64,000 nt of DNA from Oxalobacteraceae bacterium (lineage in GTDB: Bacteria; Pseudomonadota; Gammaproteobacteria; Burkholderiales; Burkholderiaceae_D): the NCBI GenBank assembly GCA_021298555.1, contig JAJTGE010000019.1:1-64000 (forward strand), written 5' to 3'. The notes beneath the pieces are model-generated. The model saw only the letters and a program-made list of their open reading frames with translations, searched no databases and was not told the DNA's origin. Positions 26,593 to 34,251 of the stretch are shown here, piece after piece (within the stretch, counting starts at the first letter, position 1; each line of letters starts with the position of its first letter). The position numbers and the translations under genes are program-made.

Positions 26593-27869
26593 AATGGCAG
26601 TTTGATTTACCGCATGTGTTGCCTGCCCCACGTTTGTTAAGTAAGAGATTTATGCTTTACAAGCTTGGGATTGCTGGGATCGGTTTGCTGTGTACTCTTT
26701 CCAATGCTCTGGCAAATGATTCGGCTGGTTGCATTAATACTGAAAATACCAGCACTTATGTCGATAATTTACCCGAGTGTTCGGAAATTGCCTTTAATGT
26801 TCCTTTGCTCGAATCATCGCCGCGTGTATCAGGCCCGGAATCGTCTGATTCCAATCTAGACACCATATCCACTGCCCAAAAAATTGAATTAGAGCGATTA
26901 ACAGTATTAGCTACGCAAGCTGAAGCGGCATCAAAAACATCAAAAATATCCAAAGCAGAGCAGGCCAATGCGGCATGGGTTTTGGGTTTACTCATGCTGC
27001 ATGGCCGCGGTGTACCGCCTGATATAAAGCGTGCCAAGTATTGGTTTCAGATTGCCTGGCAGCAGGGTGAAAAAAAAGCCAGTGCGGGCCTTGCCTGGTG
27101 TGAGATGGTTGGATGTGGCATGCCGGCTGATCTGGCTAAGGCACGTTACTGGCGTGCGCAGCTCTTTTCTATCAACCGAGGCAGGTCGCTGTATTTCGAG
27201 TGGTTATCTCAGCAGCGAGCTGCTCCGTTGGCAGCGATGAATGGTTTAGGGATTAATTATGACAAGCTGCCGCATCGGTCACTGTTAATTCAAGCTGCTA
27301 ATGCTGGTGATATACAAGCGCATATAGAGCTGGGTATAGAGAGTGCATCTAAAAAGCAGCTTGATGAGGCGCTGGACCATTTTTTGTTTGCAGAAAAAAA
27401 CTCAACTATTGCATCCAATAATGCTCACCAAATAAGAGCAGAGATTGCAGATTTAAAATCCCAGTCGAAATTACAGCCACCAACTTCAGATAACCTACAG
27501 TCTGCAGAAAGCACCCTGGCACTTGCGCATCGTTACCACCGCGGTGAGGGTATGCCAGTCAATTACAGTGAAGCCATACGTTTGTATAGAAAAGCTGCCG
27601 ATCTGGGAAGCCCGCAAGCAAAAAAAATGCTTAATTTGATTTTTTCCCAGCCGTTGGAAAATGGGCAAATTAATATTCCTTGGATGCAGAGTTTAAGTTA
27701 CATGGATATCTCTGGTTCTACGCCAAAATTATCTGCTGATAATGGGCCGTTTTTACTAACTCGGGAAGAGACTGGATTAACCGACTTTATTCCACAGTAT
27801 TGGAATAAACCTCTGAAACTGCACCCTAACTTCCTCCGTCCTTGCCAGCCCCAGAGCGCTCCTTGCTGA
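26589..27869 (+). CDS. Secreted Sel1-repeat protein
   Basis: A 426-residue protein. After a basic N terminus there is a hydrophobic signal segment (YKLGIAGIGLLCTLSNALA, about 25-43), so it is probably exported. Sel1-type repeats are visible at about 133-190 (WVLGLLMLHGRGVPPDIKRAKYWFQIAWQQG and a second copy with GCGMPADLAKARYW) and about 310-355 (LALAHRYHRGEGMPVNYSEAIRLYRKAADLGSPQA). Sel1 repeats mediate protein contacts in envelope complexes. It overlaps the CsgG-like gene in ATGA, so the two are translationally coupled and likely act together. The C-terminal 70 residues match nothing I know. Confidence 0.65.
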   Translation: MKWQFDLPHVLPAPRLLSKRFMLYKLGIAGIGLLCTLSNALANDSAGCINTENTSTYVDNLPECSEIAFNVPLLESSPRVSGPESSDSNLDTISTAQKIELERLTVLATQAEAASKTSKISKAEQANAAWVLGLLMLHGRGVPPDIKRAKYWFQIAWQQGEKKASAGLAWCEMVGCGMPADLAKARYWRAQLFSINRGRSLYFEWLSQQRAAPLAAMNGLGINYDKLPHRSLLIQAANAGDIQAHIELGIESASKKQLDEALDHFLFAEKNSTIASNNAHQIRAEIADLKSQSKLQPPTSDNLQSAESTLALAHRYHRGEGMPVNYSEAIRLYRKAADLGSPQAKKMLNLIFSQPLENGQINIPWMQSLSYMDISGSTPKLSADNGPFLLTREETGLTDFIPQYWNKPLKLHPNFLRPCQPQSAPC

Positions 27870-28299
27870 GTACTTAAACTAATGGTTAATTGATTCTGTA
27901 ACTGACAATAGACATCAAAATTCACCGAGCATTGAAATAGGGCTGATTCGTAAAATTACGTACGACAAGGACAAAAAAAAACTAATCAGTATTTTTGATG
28001 TTGGTATGTTTTTATTCGTGTAAAAAAAGCTCGAAACTTACAGCTAAATTACGTTTTTAGGTTGATTTTAATAAGCACTAATTTTTTAGTGATTATTTTT
28101 TGTAATTGCTGAATTTTTTACGTATTCATTTATTGATTTTTTCATGATTGCTTGTATTATCCGCTGGGCCTGATTGGTACTTTTTGTTCAATAATTTTTT
28201 ATTGATTAAAAAGGTATTTAACTGAGGTTCATGCAATAGCAATAGTCTTGCTATATTGAAAACTTCGATTCGTTATTGAACGAACTGGATGGAGACCAA
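27870..28299 (+). promoter_or_regulatory. AT-rich leader of the PQQ dehydrogenase with a candidate promoter
   Basis: About 430 bases without a gene, strongly A/T rich. A plausible promoter is TTGATT (28133-28138), 16-base spacer, TATTAT (28155-28160), which would give a leader of about 130 bases. A GGAG ribosome site (28291-28294) precedes ATG 28300. Translating the leader in the dehydrogenase frame gives a stop at 28243-28245 and no signal peptide. Confidence 0.4.
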
Positions 28300-29904
28300 A
28301 TGAAACTATCAACAAAACTCATTAACACGCGTTACAGCGATGCCAAACAGGTCACTACAGCAAACGTCAACAATCTGCAAGTCAAGTGGGCACTACAACT
28401 CGGTACCAACCGCTCACAGGAATCGACACCGATTCTGGTCGGCGACACCATGTATGTCACATCATCATTCGGTCCTAAGAATGTGTTCGCGGTCAATGCT
28501 AAAACTGGTGAAGTCAAATGGCGTCATTCGCCAGAGATGCCAAAGAACGTTGATCAGTTCGCGTGCTGTGACGTTAACAGCCGTGGTGTAGCTCATGCCA
28601 ACGGCAAGATCTTCTTTGGTCGCCTGGACGCTAAGCTTACTGCTCTGGATGCAAAATCAGGTAAAGAACTGTGGACTTCGACTGTAGTTGATTACACACA
28701 AGGTACCGTCATTACTTCGCCTCCTACAATTGCGAAGAACCTCGTTATCACTGGTTTTGGTGGTGGTGAGTATGGCGTTGTTGGTGCTCTGGTTGCTTAC
28801 GATCAGAACACAGGTAAAGAAGTTTGGCGTACTAACACCGTCCCACAAGCCGGTGAAAAGAACAGCGACACCTGGAAGGGTGACTCTGGTAAGCACGGCG
28901 GCGGTGCAGCCTGGTTTATCGGTTCATACGATCCTAAGCTGAACCTGGTGTACTACGGTACATCTAACCCAGCTCCTTGGTCAGCTGCTGTACGCGGTAA
29001 CGACTCATCAGAAGTTGGTAAGTTCTCGAACTTGTACACTGCTTCGCTGGTTGCTCTGAACCCTGACACTGGCAATATTCAGTGGCACTATCAGTTCACA
29101 CCACATGATGCATGGGATTACGATGGCGTAAATGAATTGGTGTTTGCTGATCTGCCTGTCGAAGGCAAGACAACACCAGTCATTATGCAAGCAAACCGTA
29201 ACGGTTTCTTCTACGTTATCGATCGTGCTAATGGCAAGCTGGTCTCTGCTAAGCCTTTCGTTGATGGCGTCAACTGGGCTACAGGCGTTGACCTGAAAAC
29301 AGGTTCGCCTATCGAAGCACCAGGCAACGTCAAGCGTCCTGGTTTGAAGCGCAAAGCGTCCAATGTCTGCCCTAACTTGTTAGGTGGCAAAAACTGGATG
29401 CCTATGAGCTACAACAAGCAGACAGGCCTGGTCTACATTCCGACCTTGAATCTCTGTATGGACATGGAAGGCCTGCAGGAAGACTACAAGCGCGGCCAGT
29501 TCTATCTCTCCGTGAACTTTGATCTCGGCAAGATGGGCCCTGGTGGTCATGGTGGTGGTTTGAAAGCATGGGATCCAGTAAAGCAAAAAGAAGTCTGGTT
29601 CCAGAAAAACTCCCTGCCATTTAACGGCGGCACTATGACTACTGCATCAGGTCTGGTGTTTGCTGGTGACATCCAAGGTATGTTCCGTGCATTTGACGGC
29701 AAGACTGGCAAGGTTCTGTGGCAGTTCAATACCGGCTCCGGTATCACAGCTGCTCCTATGACTTATGTAATCGATGGCAAGCAGTACGTTGCTGTGGTTT
29801 CAGGTCGTACACAGTCGATCCCAGCGTTCTTGGGTGAGATTGGCGAGAAGATGGTCAATGCCAGCCCTGAAGGTGGCACGTTGTTCGTGTTTGCACTTAA
29901 CTAA
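28300..29904 (+). CDS. PQQ-dependent alcohol dehydrogenase, lanthanide (XoxF-like) type, without signal peptide
   Basis: About 534 residues of an eight-bladed quinoprotein. The vicinal disulfide is Cys89-Cys90 (FACCDVNSRG), TSNPAPW supplies the metal-binding Asn, and the catalytic Asp273 is in HDAWDYDGVNE. Asp275, two residues on, is the extra metal ligand that marks lanthanide enzymes. The family normally acts in the periplasm, yet this protein starts MKLSTKLINTRYSD with no signal peptide and lacks the first strand region before NTRYS. The ribosome site GGAG is ideal and codon choice (CTG, GGT, CGT, AAC) is strongly biased, suggesting high expression. A cytochrome/XoxJ fusion gene follows by 15 bases. 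Confidence 0.85.
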   Translation: MKLSTKLINTRYSDAKQVTTANVNNLQVKWALQLGTNRSQESTPILVGDTMYVTSSFGPKNVFAVNAKTGEVKWRHSPEMPKNVDQFACCDVNSRGVAHANGKIFFGRLDAKLTALDAKSGKELWTSTVVDYTQGTVITSPPTIAKNLVITGFGGGEYGVVGALVAYDQNTGKEVWRTNTVPQAGEKNSDTWKGDSGKHGGGAAWFIGSYDPKLNLVYYGTSNPAPWSAAVRGNDSSEVGKFSNLYTASLVALNPDTGNIQWHYQFTPHDAWDYDGVNELVFADLPVEGKTTPVIMQANRNGFFYVIDRANGKLVSAKPFVDGVNWATGVDLKTGSPIEAPGNVKRPGLKRKASNVCPNLLGGKNWMPMSYNKQTGLVYIPTLNLCMDMEGLQEDYKRGQFYLSVNFDLGKMGPGGHGGGLKAWDPVKQKEVWFQKNSLPFNGGTMTTASGLVFAGDIQGMFRAFDGKTGKVLWQFNTGSGITAAPMTYVIDGKQYVAVVSGRTQSIPAFLGEIGEKMVNASPEGGTLFVFALN

Positions 29905-29919
29905 TCAGGAGTTGATGTA

Positions 29920-31101
29920 ATGCCCAAGTCGTTTGTCACGCCTTGCAGATCTGCGTTGAAGACTGCGTTGATTTTCGCTGGCCTGTTGTCGATGTCTGTG
30001 GCCTTTGCAGACCCCCTAAAGGTTTGCTCAGATCCTGACAATATGCCGTTCAGTAAGTCCGAAGGATCTGATAAAGGTCTGTATATCGAACTTGCCGAAA
30101 TGGTTGGCGAACGCTTGGGTACCTCCATAGAATACGTTTGGTGGTTGACACATAATCAGCGTCGCGCTGTCCGTAATACGATGGACAGCTGCGATGCTTA
30201 TTTTGCTTTACCAGCAACCGCTGACTACAAAGTCAGAGGCGCTGAAAAAACACATGCATTTCTTGATGTTGGCTACGCGATAGTCGGACCAGCCTCATTC
30301 GAATTGAACGCATTGGAAGATCTCAAGGGTAAGCGAGTCGGTGTGATGCACGGATCGCCTCCGCATGTACTCTTATCGTCTGAAACCGGCTATGAGCCGC
30401 GCAATTTTCGTACCCAGGAAGATGTATTTGCCGCGCTCGCTTCAGGTGAAGTTGAGTTAGCCATCTTGTGGGGACCGAGCGCAGGATTTGAGAACCAGTC
30501 CACGATGAACAGCCGTTGGAAAATTACGCCAGTGGCAGGACAGGGCTTAAATGGCCAGATCGCTGTGGCGGTATCCAAGAATAAACCCGAGTTAAAAGAA
30601 AAAATTAATCAGGCGCTGACTGAGTTGCAGCCCGAGATCAAAAAGCTGCAGCAAAAATACGGCTTTCCGCAAGCTACACCTGTCATGCTGGACGCAAAGG
30701 CTTCTTGGTTAAACACAACCAACCAAGTCGCTGGCGGTGCTGCTCCGGCTGGGAAAGCCAAAGTCGTTGCTGTGAAAGAGCAGGCTAAACTCTCACATGC
30801 TAAAGCAGAGTTCGCTGAACTTCGCCCTTTCATGCGCAAAGTTGCAGATAGCGAAATTGATAATGCCAAATCAAATTTCAATAGCCGCTGCTCACATTGT
30901 CATGGACAAAACGGTGCTAGTCCGCAGCAAGAGCGTGATTTGCGTAAGCTGAAAATCCGCTATGCAGACAAATGGCAGGAAGTGGCATTAACCACAATTA
31001 CGAAAGGTCGCCCAGAGTTGGGCATGCCGACCTGGGGTGGAACCATTTCTGATGATGACATCAAGCACATCATCAACTTCCTCACTACCATACAAAAATA
31101 A
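29920..31101 (+). CDS. XoxJ-like binding protein fused to a c-type cytochrome
   Basis: A 393-residue periplasmic protein with signal peptide ending MSVAFA. Residues about 28-250 form a solute-binding-protein fold of the quinoprotein-dehydrogenase-associated (MxaJ/XoxJ) type: LKVCSDPDNMPFSKSEGSDKGLYIELAEMVGERLG, LKGKRVGVMHGSPPHVLL, LAILWGPSAGF. An Ala/Lys-rich linker leads to a C-terminal cytochrome c domain with heme motif CSHCH and probable Met ligand in ELGMPTWGG. It probably assists and takes electrons from the upstream dehydrogenase. MxaJ/XoxJ and the cytochrome are usually separate genes. It follows AGGAG, 15 bases after the dehydrogenase, and is closed by a strong terminator. Confidence 0.82.
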   Translation: MPKSFVTPCRSALKTALIFAGLLSMSVAFADPLKVCSDPDNMPFSKSEGSDKGLYIELAEMVGERLGTSIEYVWWLTHNQRRAVRNTMDSCDAYFALPATADYKVRGAEKTHAFLDVGYAIVGPASFELNALEDLKGKRVGVMHGSPPHVLLSSETGYEPRNFRTQEDVFAALASGEVELAILWGPSAGFENQSTMNSRWKITPVAGQGLNGQIAVAVSKNKPELKEKINQALTELQPEIKKLQQKYGFPQATPVMLDAKASWLNTTNQVAGGAAPAGKAKVVAVKEQAKLSHAKAEFAELRPFMRKVADSEIDNAKSNFNSRCSHCHGQNGASPQQERDLRKLKIRYADKWQEVALTTITKGRPELGMPTWGGTISDDDIKHIINFLTTIQK

Positions 31102-31120
31102 TAAGTTAACCGCTTATACC

Positions 31121-31157
31121 AAACCCGCTCTGTCGCAAGACACAGCGGGTTTTTTTA
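31121..31157 (+). terminator. Rho-independent terminator after the quinoprotein operon
   Basis: Stem AAACCCGCT / AGCGGGTTT with an inner CTGT/ACA extension and a run of seven T. It ends the two-gene dehydrogenase unit 20 bases after its stop. Confidence 0.88.
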
Positions 31158-31204
31158 TTTCATACTGCTCATCCCATAGAACACCTTATGCTTTGTTGAT
31201 TATG

Positions 31205-32458
31205 TTAGGTCATCAAATCGATGAACCCCACTGCAGCACCGCAAGAGAGCGTAGCCAAGGTGCCTGACAACAGAGTTTTGGGAGCGAGATCAAGTACATC
31301 CTGTCGCCGACTGGGAATCATGGTGCTCAACCCACCGATCATGATGCCCAGACTGCCGATATTGGCAAAGCCACACAACGCATAAGTCATGATGAGTCTG
31401 CTGTGAGCAGACAAACTTTCTGGTGGAAGCCTGGCTAAATCTATGTAAGCAATTAATTCATTCAGTATGGTTTTTGTACCCAGCAGGGAACCTGCAGTAG
31501 CAGCCTCGGACCAGGGTACGCCGGCCAGCCAAGCGAGAGGCATCAGTAACAGCCCCAACAGGCGTTGCAGCGACCAGACGGCACCGTCATGCGGTAGCCA
31601 TGCAATTACCTGATTAATGATGGCCAACAGTGCAAGTGTCACTATGAGGCAGGCAATGATGTTGAGCAGCAGTTCCAGCCCCTCGGCGGTACCGCGATAC
31701 ACGGCTGAAATGGCGCTGTTGTCGTGTGAGGTGATAGTCAGTTCACTCCCTGTGGCCGGACCCTGATGAGGAATCATGAGGCTGGCAAAAACGATAGCTG
31801 CAGGTGCACTGATAAATGAAGCTGCGAGTATGTGACCCAGAGCATTCGGCACCAGTGGGCCCAGGATGGCAGCGTAGAGCGCCATGACGCTGCCCGCTAC
31901 CCCTGCCATACCTGCGGTGAGGATAACGAACATTTCCCCGCGGGAGACTTTCTCCAAATAGGGTTTGATCACCAGAGGTGCTTCAACCATACCCAGAAAC
32001 ACGTTGGCAGCCGTAGACAGGCTCACTGCACCGCCTACCCCCATCACACGTTCAAGCAGAGTACTCATGCGAGTGACCAACCACGGTAGCAGGCGCCAGT
32101 AAAACAGCAGGGCAGAGAGAGCGCTCATGACCAGCACGATGGGCAGTGCCTGAAACGCCAGTATGAACGTTGAGCTGCCAGGAGTAACAGGATAGGGAGA
32201 CGCCGCACCACCCAGGTAGCCAAAGACTAAGGATGTACCTTCGCGCGTAGCCTGCTCTATGGTGAGCATCAGCAGATTGATAGAGGCGAACACGGATTGC
32301 GCTGCCGGAAGTTTCAGTATCAGTAGCGCCAACACCCACTGCAGCAGTACACCGCTGACCACGGTGCGCCACTGTATATGCGATTTGTCTTTGCAGAGCA
32401 GCCAGGCGATACCCAGTAAACCAAGGTAGCCGATGACAGACTGAACGATCAGATTCAT
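31205..32458 (-). CDS. Concentrative nucleoside transporter (CNT/NupC family)
   Basis: A 417-residue inner-membrane cation-coupled nucleoside importer of normal CNT length. The order of motifs fits: an N-terminal gating part with TSLVFGYLGG, FILAFQALPIVLVMSALSALLFYW, then GGAVSLSTAANVFLGMVEAPLVIKPYLEKVSRGEMFVILTAGMAGVAGSVMALYA, and a C-terminal LLGTKTILNELIAYIDL and YALCGFANIGSLGIMIGGL. These are the two substrate-binding hairpin regions of CNT proteins. The transcript runs leftward, convergent with the quinoprotein operon and sharing the intervening terminator region. Confidence 0.88.
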   Translation of the reverse strand: MNLIVQSVIGYLGLLGIAWLLCKDKSHIQWRTVVSGVLLQWVLALLILKLPAAQSVFASINLLMLTIEQATREGTSLVFGYLGGAASPYPVTPGSSTFILAFQALPIVLVMSALSALLFYWRLLPWLVTRMSTLLERVMGVGGAVSLSTAANVFLGMVEAPLVIKPYLEKVSRGEMFVILTAGMAGVAGSVMALYAAILGPLVPNALGHILAASFISAPAAIVFASLMIPHQGPATGSELTITSHDNSAISAVYRGTAEGLELLLNIIACLIVTLALLAIINQVIAWLPHDGAVWSLQRLLGLLLMPLAWLAGVPWSEAATAGSLLGTKTILNELIAYIDLARLPPESLSAHSRLIMTYALCGFANIGSLGIMIGGLSTMIPSRRQDVLDLAPKTLLSGTLATLSCGAAVGFIDLMT

Positions 32459-32484
32459 CGCTGGCTGTACTTCATATCAGCGCA

Positions 32485-32889
32485 TCATTCCTTGTCAGGT
32501 ACTACGGTAATTTCTATCGACTTACGATATTTTTCGCCATACGAACGGTGCGAGCCATCGCCAAACTGTAACGTCAGTTTGAATTTGCCGGGCGGCAGAA
32601 ATACGATAGTTTCAGTCTGGCCTTTGTCATAGTGTTTGTATTGATCGTTTCTGGGAATAGTATGATTTTCAGGCACGTCAACGGCATTGATAAGCAAGTG
32701 ATGATGACCTGTACCCGGTGTTTCTGTGTTTGATTTGGCAAGTTTTTTGCCGTCTACTGAGAACTTAGCGGTGAATGTCGAGGTGACCGTGTCTCCATCT
32801 TTGGGTTGAATAAAGTCCACCCCTTCGGCTTGTGCGGCACAGCCCATCACGATTGCAAACACGCCGACTGCTAATTTTATTGTTTTCAT
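32485..32889 (-). CDS. Secreted DUF4399-like protein
   Basis: A 134-residue exported protein (signal MKTIKLAVGVFAIVMGCAAQA) that begins with ATG 32889 behind AAAGGGGACGAG. The mature part reads VDFIQPKDGDTVTSTFTAKFSV, GTGHHHLLINA, NDQYKHYDKGQTET and PGKFKLTLQFGDGSHRSYG. That pattern matches the DUF4399 domain, whose HHHLLI segment is highly conserved. Its function is not established. It lies 26 bases before the CNT gene on the same strand. Confidence 0.72.
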   Translation of the reverse strand: MKTIKLAVGVFAIVMGCAAQAEGVDFIQPKDGDTVTSTFTAKFSVDGKKLAKSNTETPGTGHHHLLINAVDVPENHTIPRNDQYKHYDKGQTETIVFLPPGKFKLTLQFGDGSHRSYGEKYRKSIEITVVPDKE

Positions 32890-33043
32890 CTCGTCCCCTT
32901 TCAGTGTAAAAAACCTAACGCGTTTTAGGCATTCTAAATGAAGTGAGCAGTCCAACTAAACTTGACTGCACCAGAAGATAAAATTTACTAGATGGTTGCA
33001 CCTGTGGTCGGTGCTTTAAGAAGAATAGGAGGGTGTGTGACCG

Positions 33044-33406
33044 CTAGCGACCAACGATTTCTGGTTTCAAACTGTTGACCTTGGCAATAATGATATCGAT
33101 ATCTTCAGGTAGAACGTTTGCGTTAATTAGCGAATCGCGAAAAAGTTCTGCCGTAAGATCAAACGATGCCGATGTGATGGACATTCCGGCATGTGCCTGG
33201 CTCATGCTGCGACCCACATAATCAGCGGGCGTTTTGCCCATTGCCATAGAAACAAAAGCAATTTGGTGCATGACCAAATGTTCCATGGAGATGCCGTCAA
33301 AATAACGCCTCAAATTGGGGCGTTTCATAACGCGTTTATAAAAATCGCGGACGATCAACGTGACCGTCGGTACGCCGCCATATTTATCGAATAATGTATC
33401 TGACAT
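33044..33406 (-). CDS. Group I truncated haemoglobin
   Basis: A 120-residue 2-on-2 globin. Conserved features are LFDKYGG at the start, Phe22-Tyr23 at the B9/B10 positions (distal pocket), FDGISMEHLVMHQIAFVSMAMG for the E helix, and the proximal His72 in SQAHAGM. Proteins of this group bind oxygen or NO in the cytoplasm and may detoxify NO. It is a single gene on the minus strand. Confidence in the fold is high; the physiological ligand is not readable. Confidence 0.85.
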   Translation of the reverse strand: MSDTLFDKYGGVPTVTLIVRDFYKRVMKRPNLRRYFDGISMEHLVMHQIAFVSMAMGKTPADYVGRSMSQAHAGMSITSASFDLTAELFRDSLINANVLPEDIDIIIAKVNSLKPEIVGR

Positions 33407-33503
33407 GGTGCTAGCTTACCGAATATTTTCAATTAGTGCAGATGAAATATCGTGGCAGAAATTTCAGTGCATTAAGCACGCTAATGTGTATTGGGTCATG
33501 TAA

Positions 33504-33986
33504 TCAAGGTGACATCCATTTTTTCCAACCCGACTCTGCGAATGCTTCATAGGTCGTTCTAATAGCAGCAGGAATCAGTTTTGGAATGATGGGTACGTAG
33601 ACATAATCCCTACCTTGTATGCGATAGCCCTCGGCCCATGCGCCGCAAAGAACTACTTCTTCTTTTAATGTTGCGACTCGGCTAGTGTAGGTGTCTTTAA
33701 ATTCTTGCAATACCGCGTTTCTTCGCTGTGTACCTTCGTCAACCGTGCCGCTACCCGTACGTTCTTTTTTTTCATTGACATAAAGATTTTCAAAGACACC
33801 AATAAATTCCTGAAATATGGGTTGCCATGTCGGGTTTTCTTTATGCGTTTCGTTGAGCATAAAAAAAATTGCAGAGCATCGGCCCGCTTGCATTTCAACC
33901 CGCGATTCTTGTGCGATGACCCTAGTCCAGGAACAAGACAGGGCAATCAGCACGAAAAGCGAAATGATTTTAGTCTTGGTAGTCAT
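33504..33986 (-). CDS. Hypothetical secreted protein
   Basis: About 160 residues from ATG 33986 (CTGGAG upstream). A signal peptide (TKIISLFVLIALSCSWTRVIAQ) is followed by a helical, charged mature part with two cysteines, RCSAIFFMLNETHKENPTWQ and VVLCGAWAEGYRIQGRDYVYVPIIPKLIP. I do not recognise a family. The spacing of one cysteine near the mature N terminus and one near the middle suggests a disulfide. Nothing in the neighbourhood indicates a role. Confidence 0.55.
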   Translation of the reverse strand: MTTKTKIISLFVLIALSCSWTRVIAQESRVEMQAGRCSAIFFMLNETHKENPTWQPIFQEFIGVFENLYVNEKKERTGSGTVDEGTQRRNAVLQEFKDTYTSRVATLKEEVVLCGAWAEGYRIQGRDYVYVPIIPKLIPAAIRTTYEAFAESGWKKWMSP

Positions 33987-34251
33987 TACAGAATTATCTC
34001 CAGTAGCAGCATTCAATGGTGGTTGCACGTAAAAATAAACTCTATTTTTAGCTAAAGCTATTGCCGTAATACTAATCGATGCACGGTGCAATGCTTATCC
34101 CTCGCTAAAGATTCATGATCTCAGTGCAAATGCCTATGGAATATGAATTCTTTTATAGCTTCTGACACAATAGCCTTTAAAGATACCAATTCGCCGTTTG
34201 TTTACGAGGATGCGAATTTCTTCCGTACGCAAAAATGTAACCAGAGATTAT

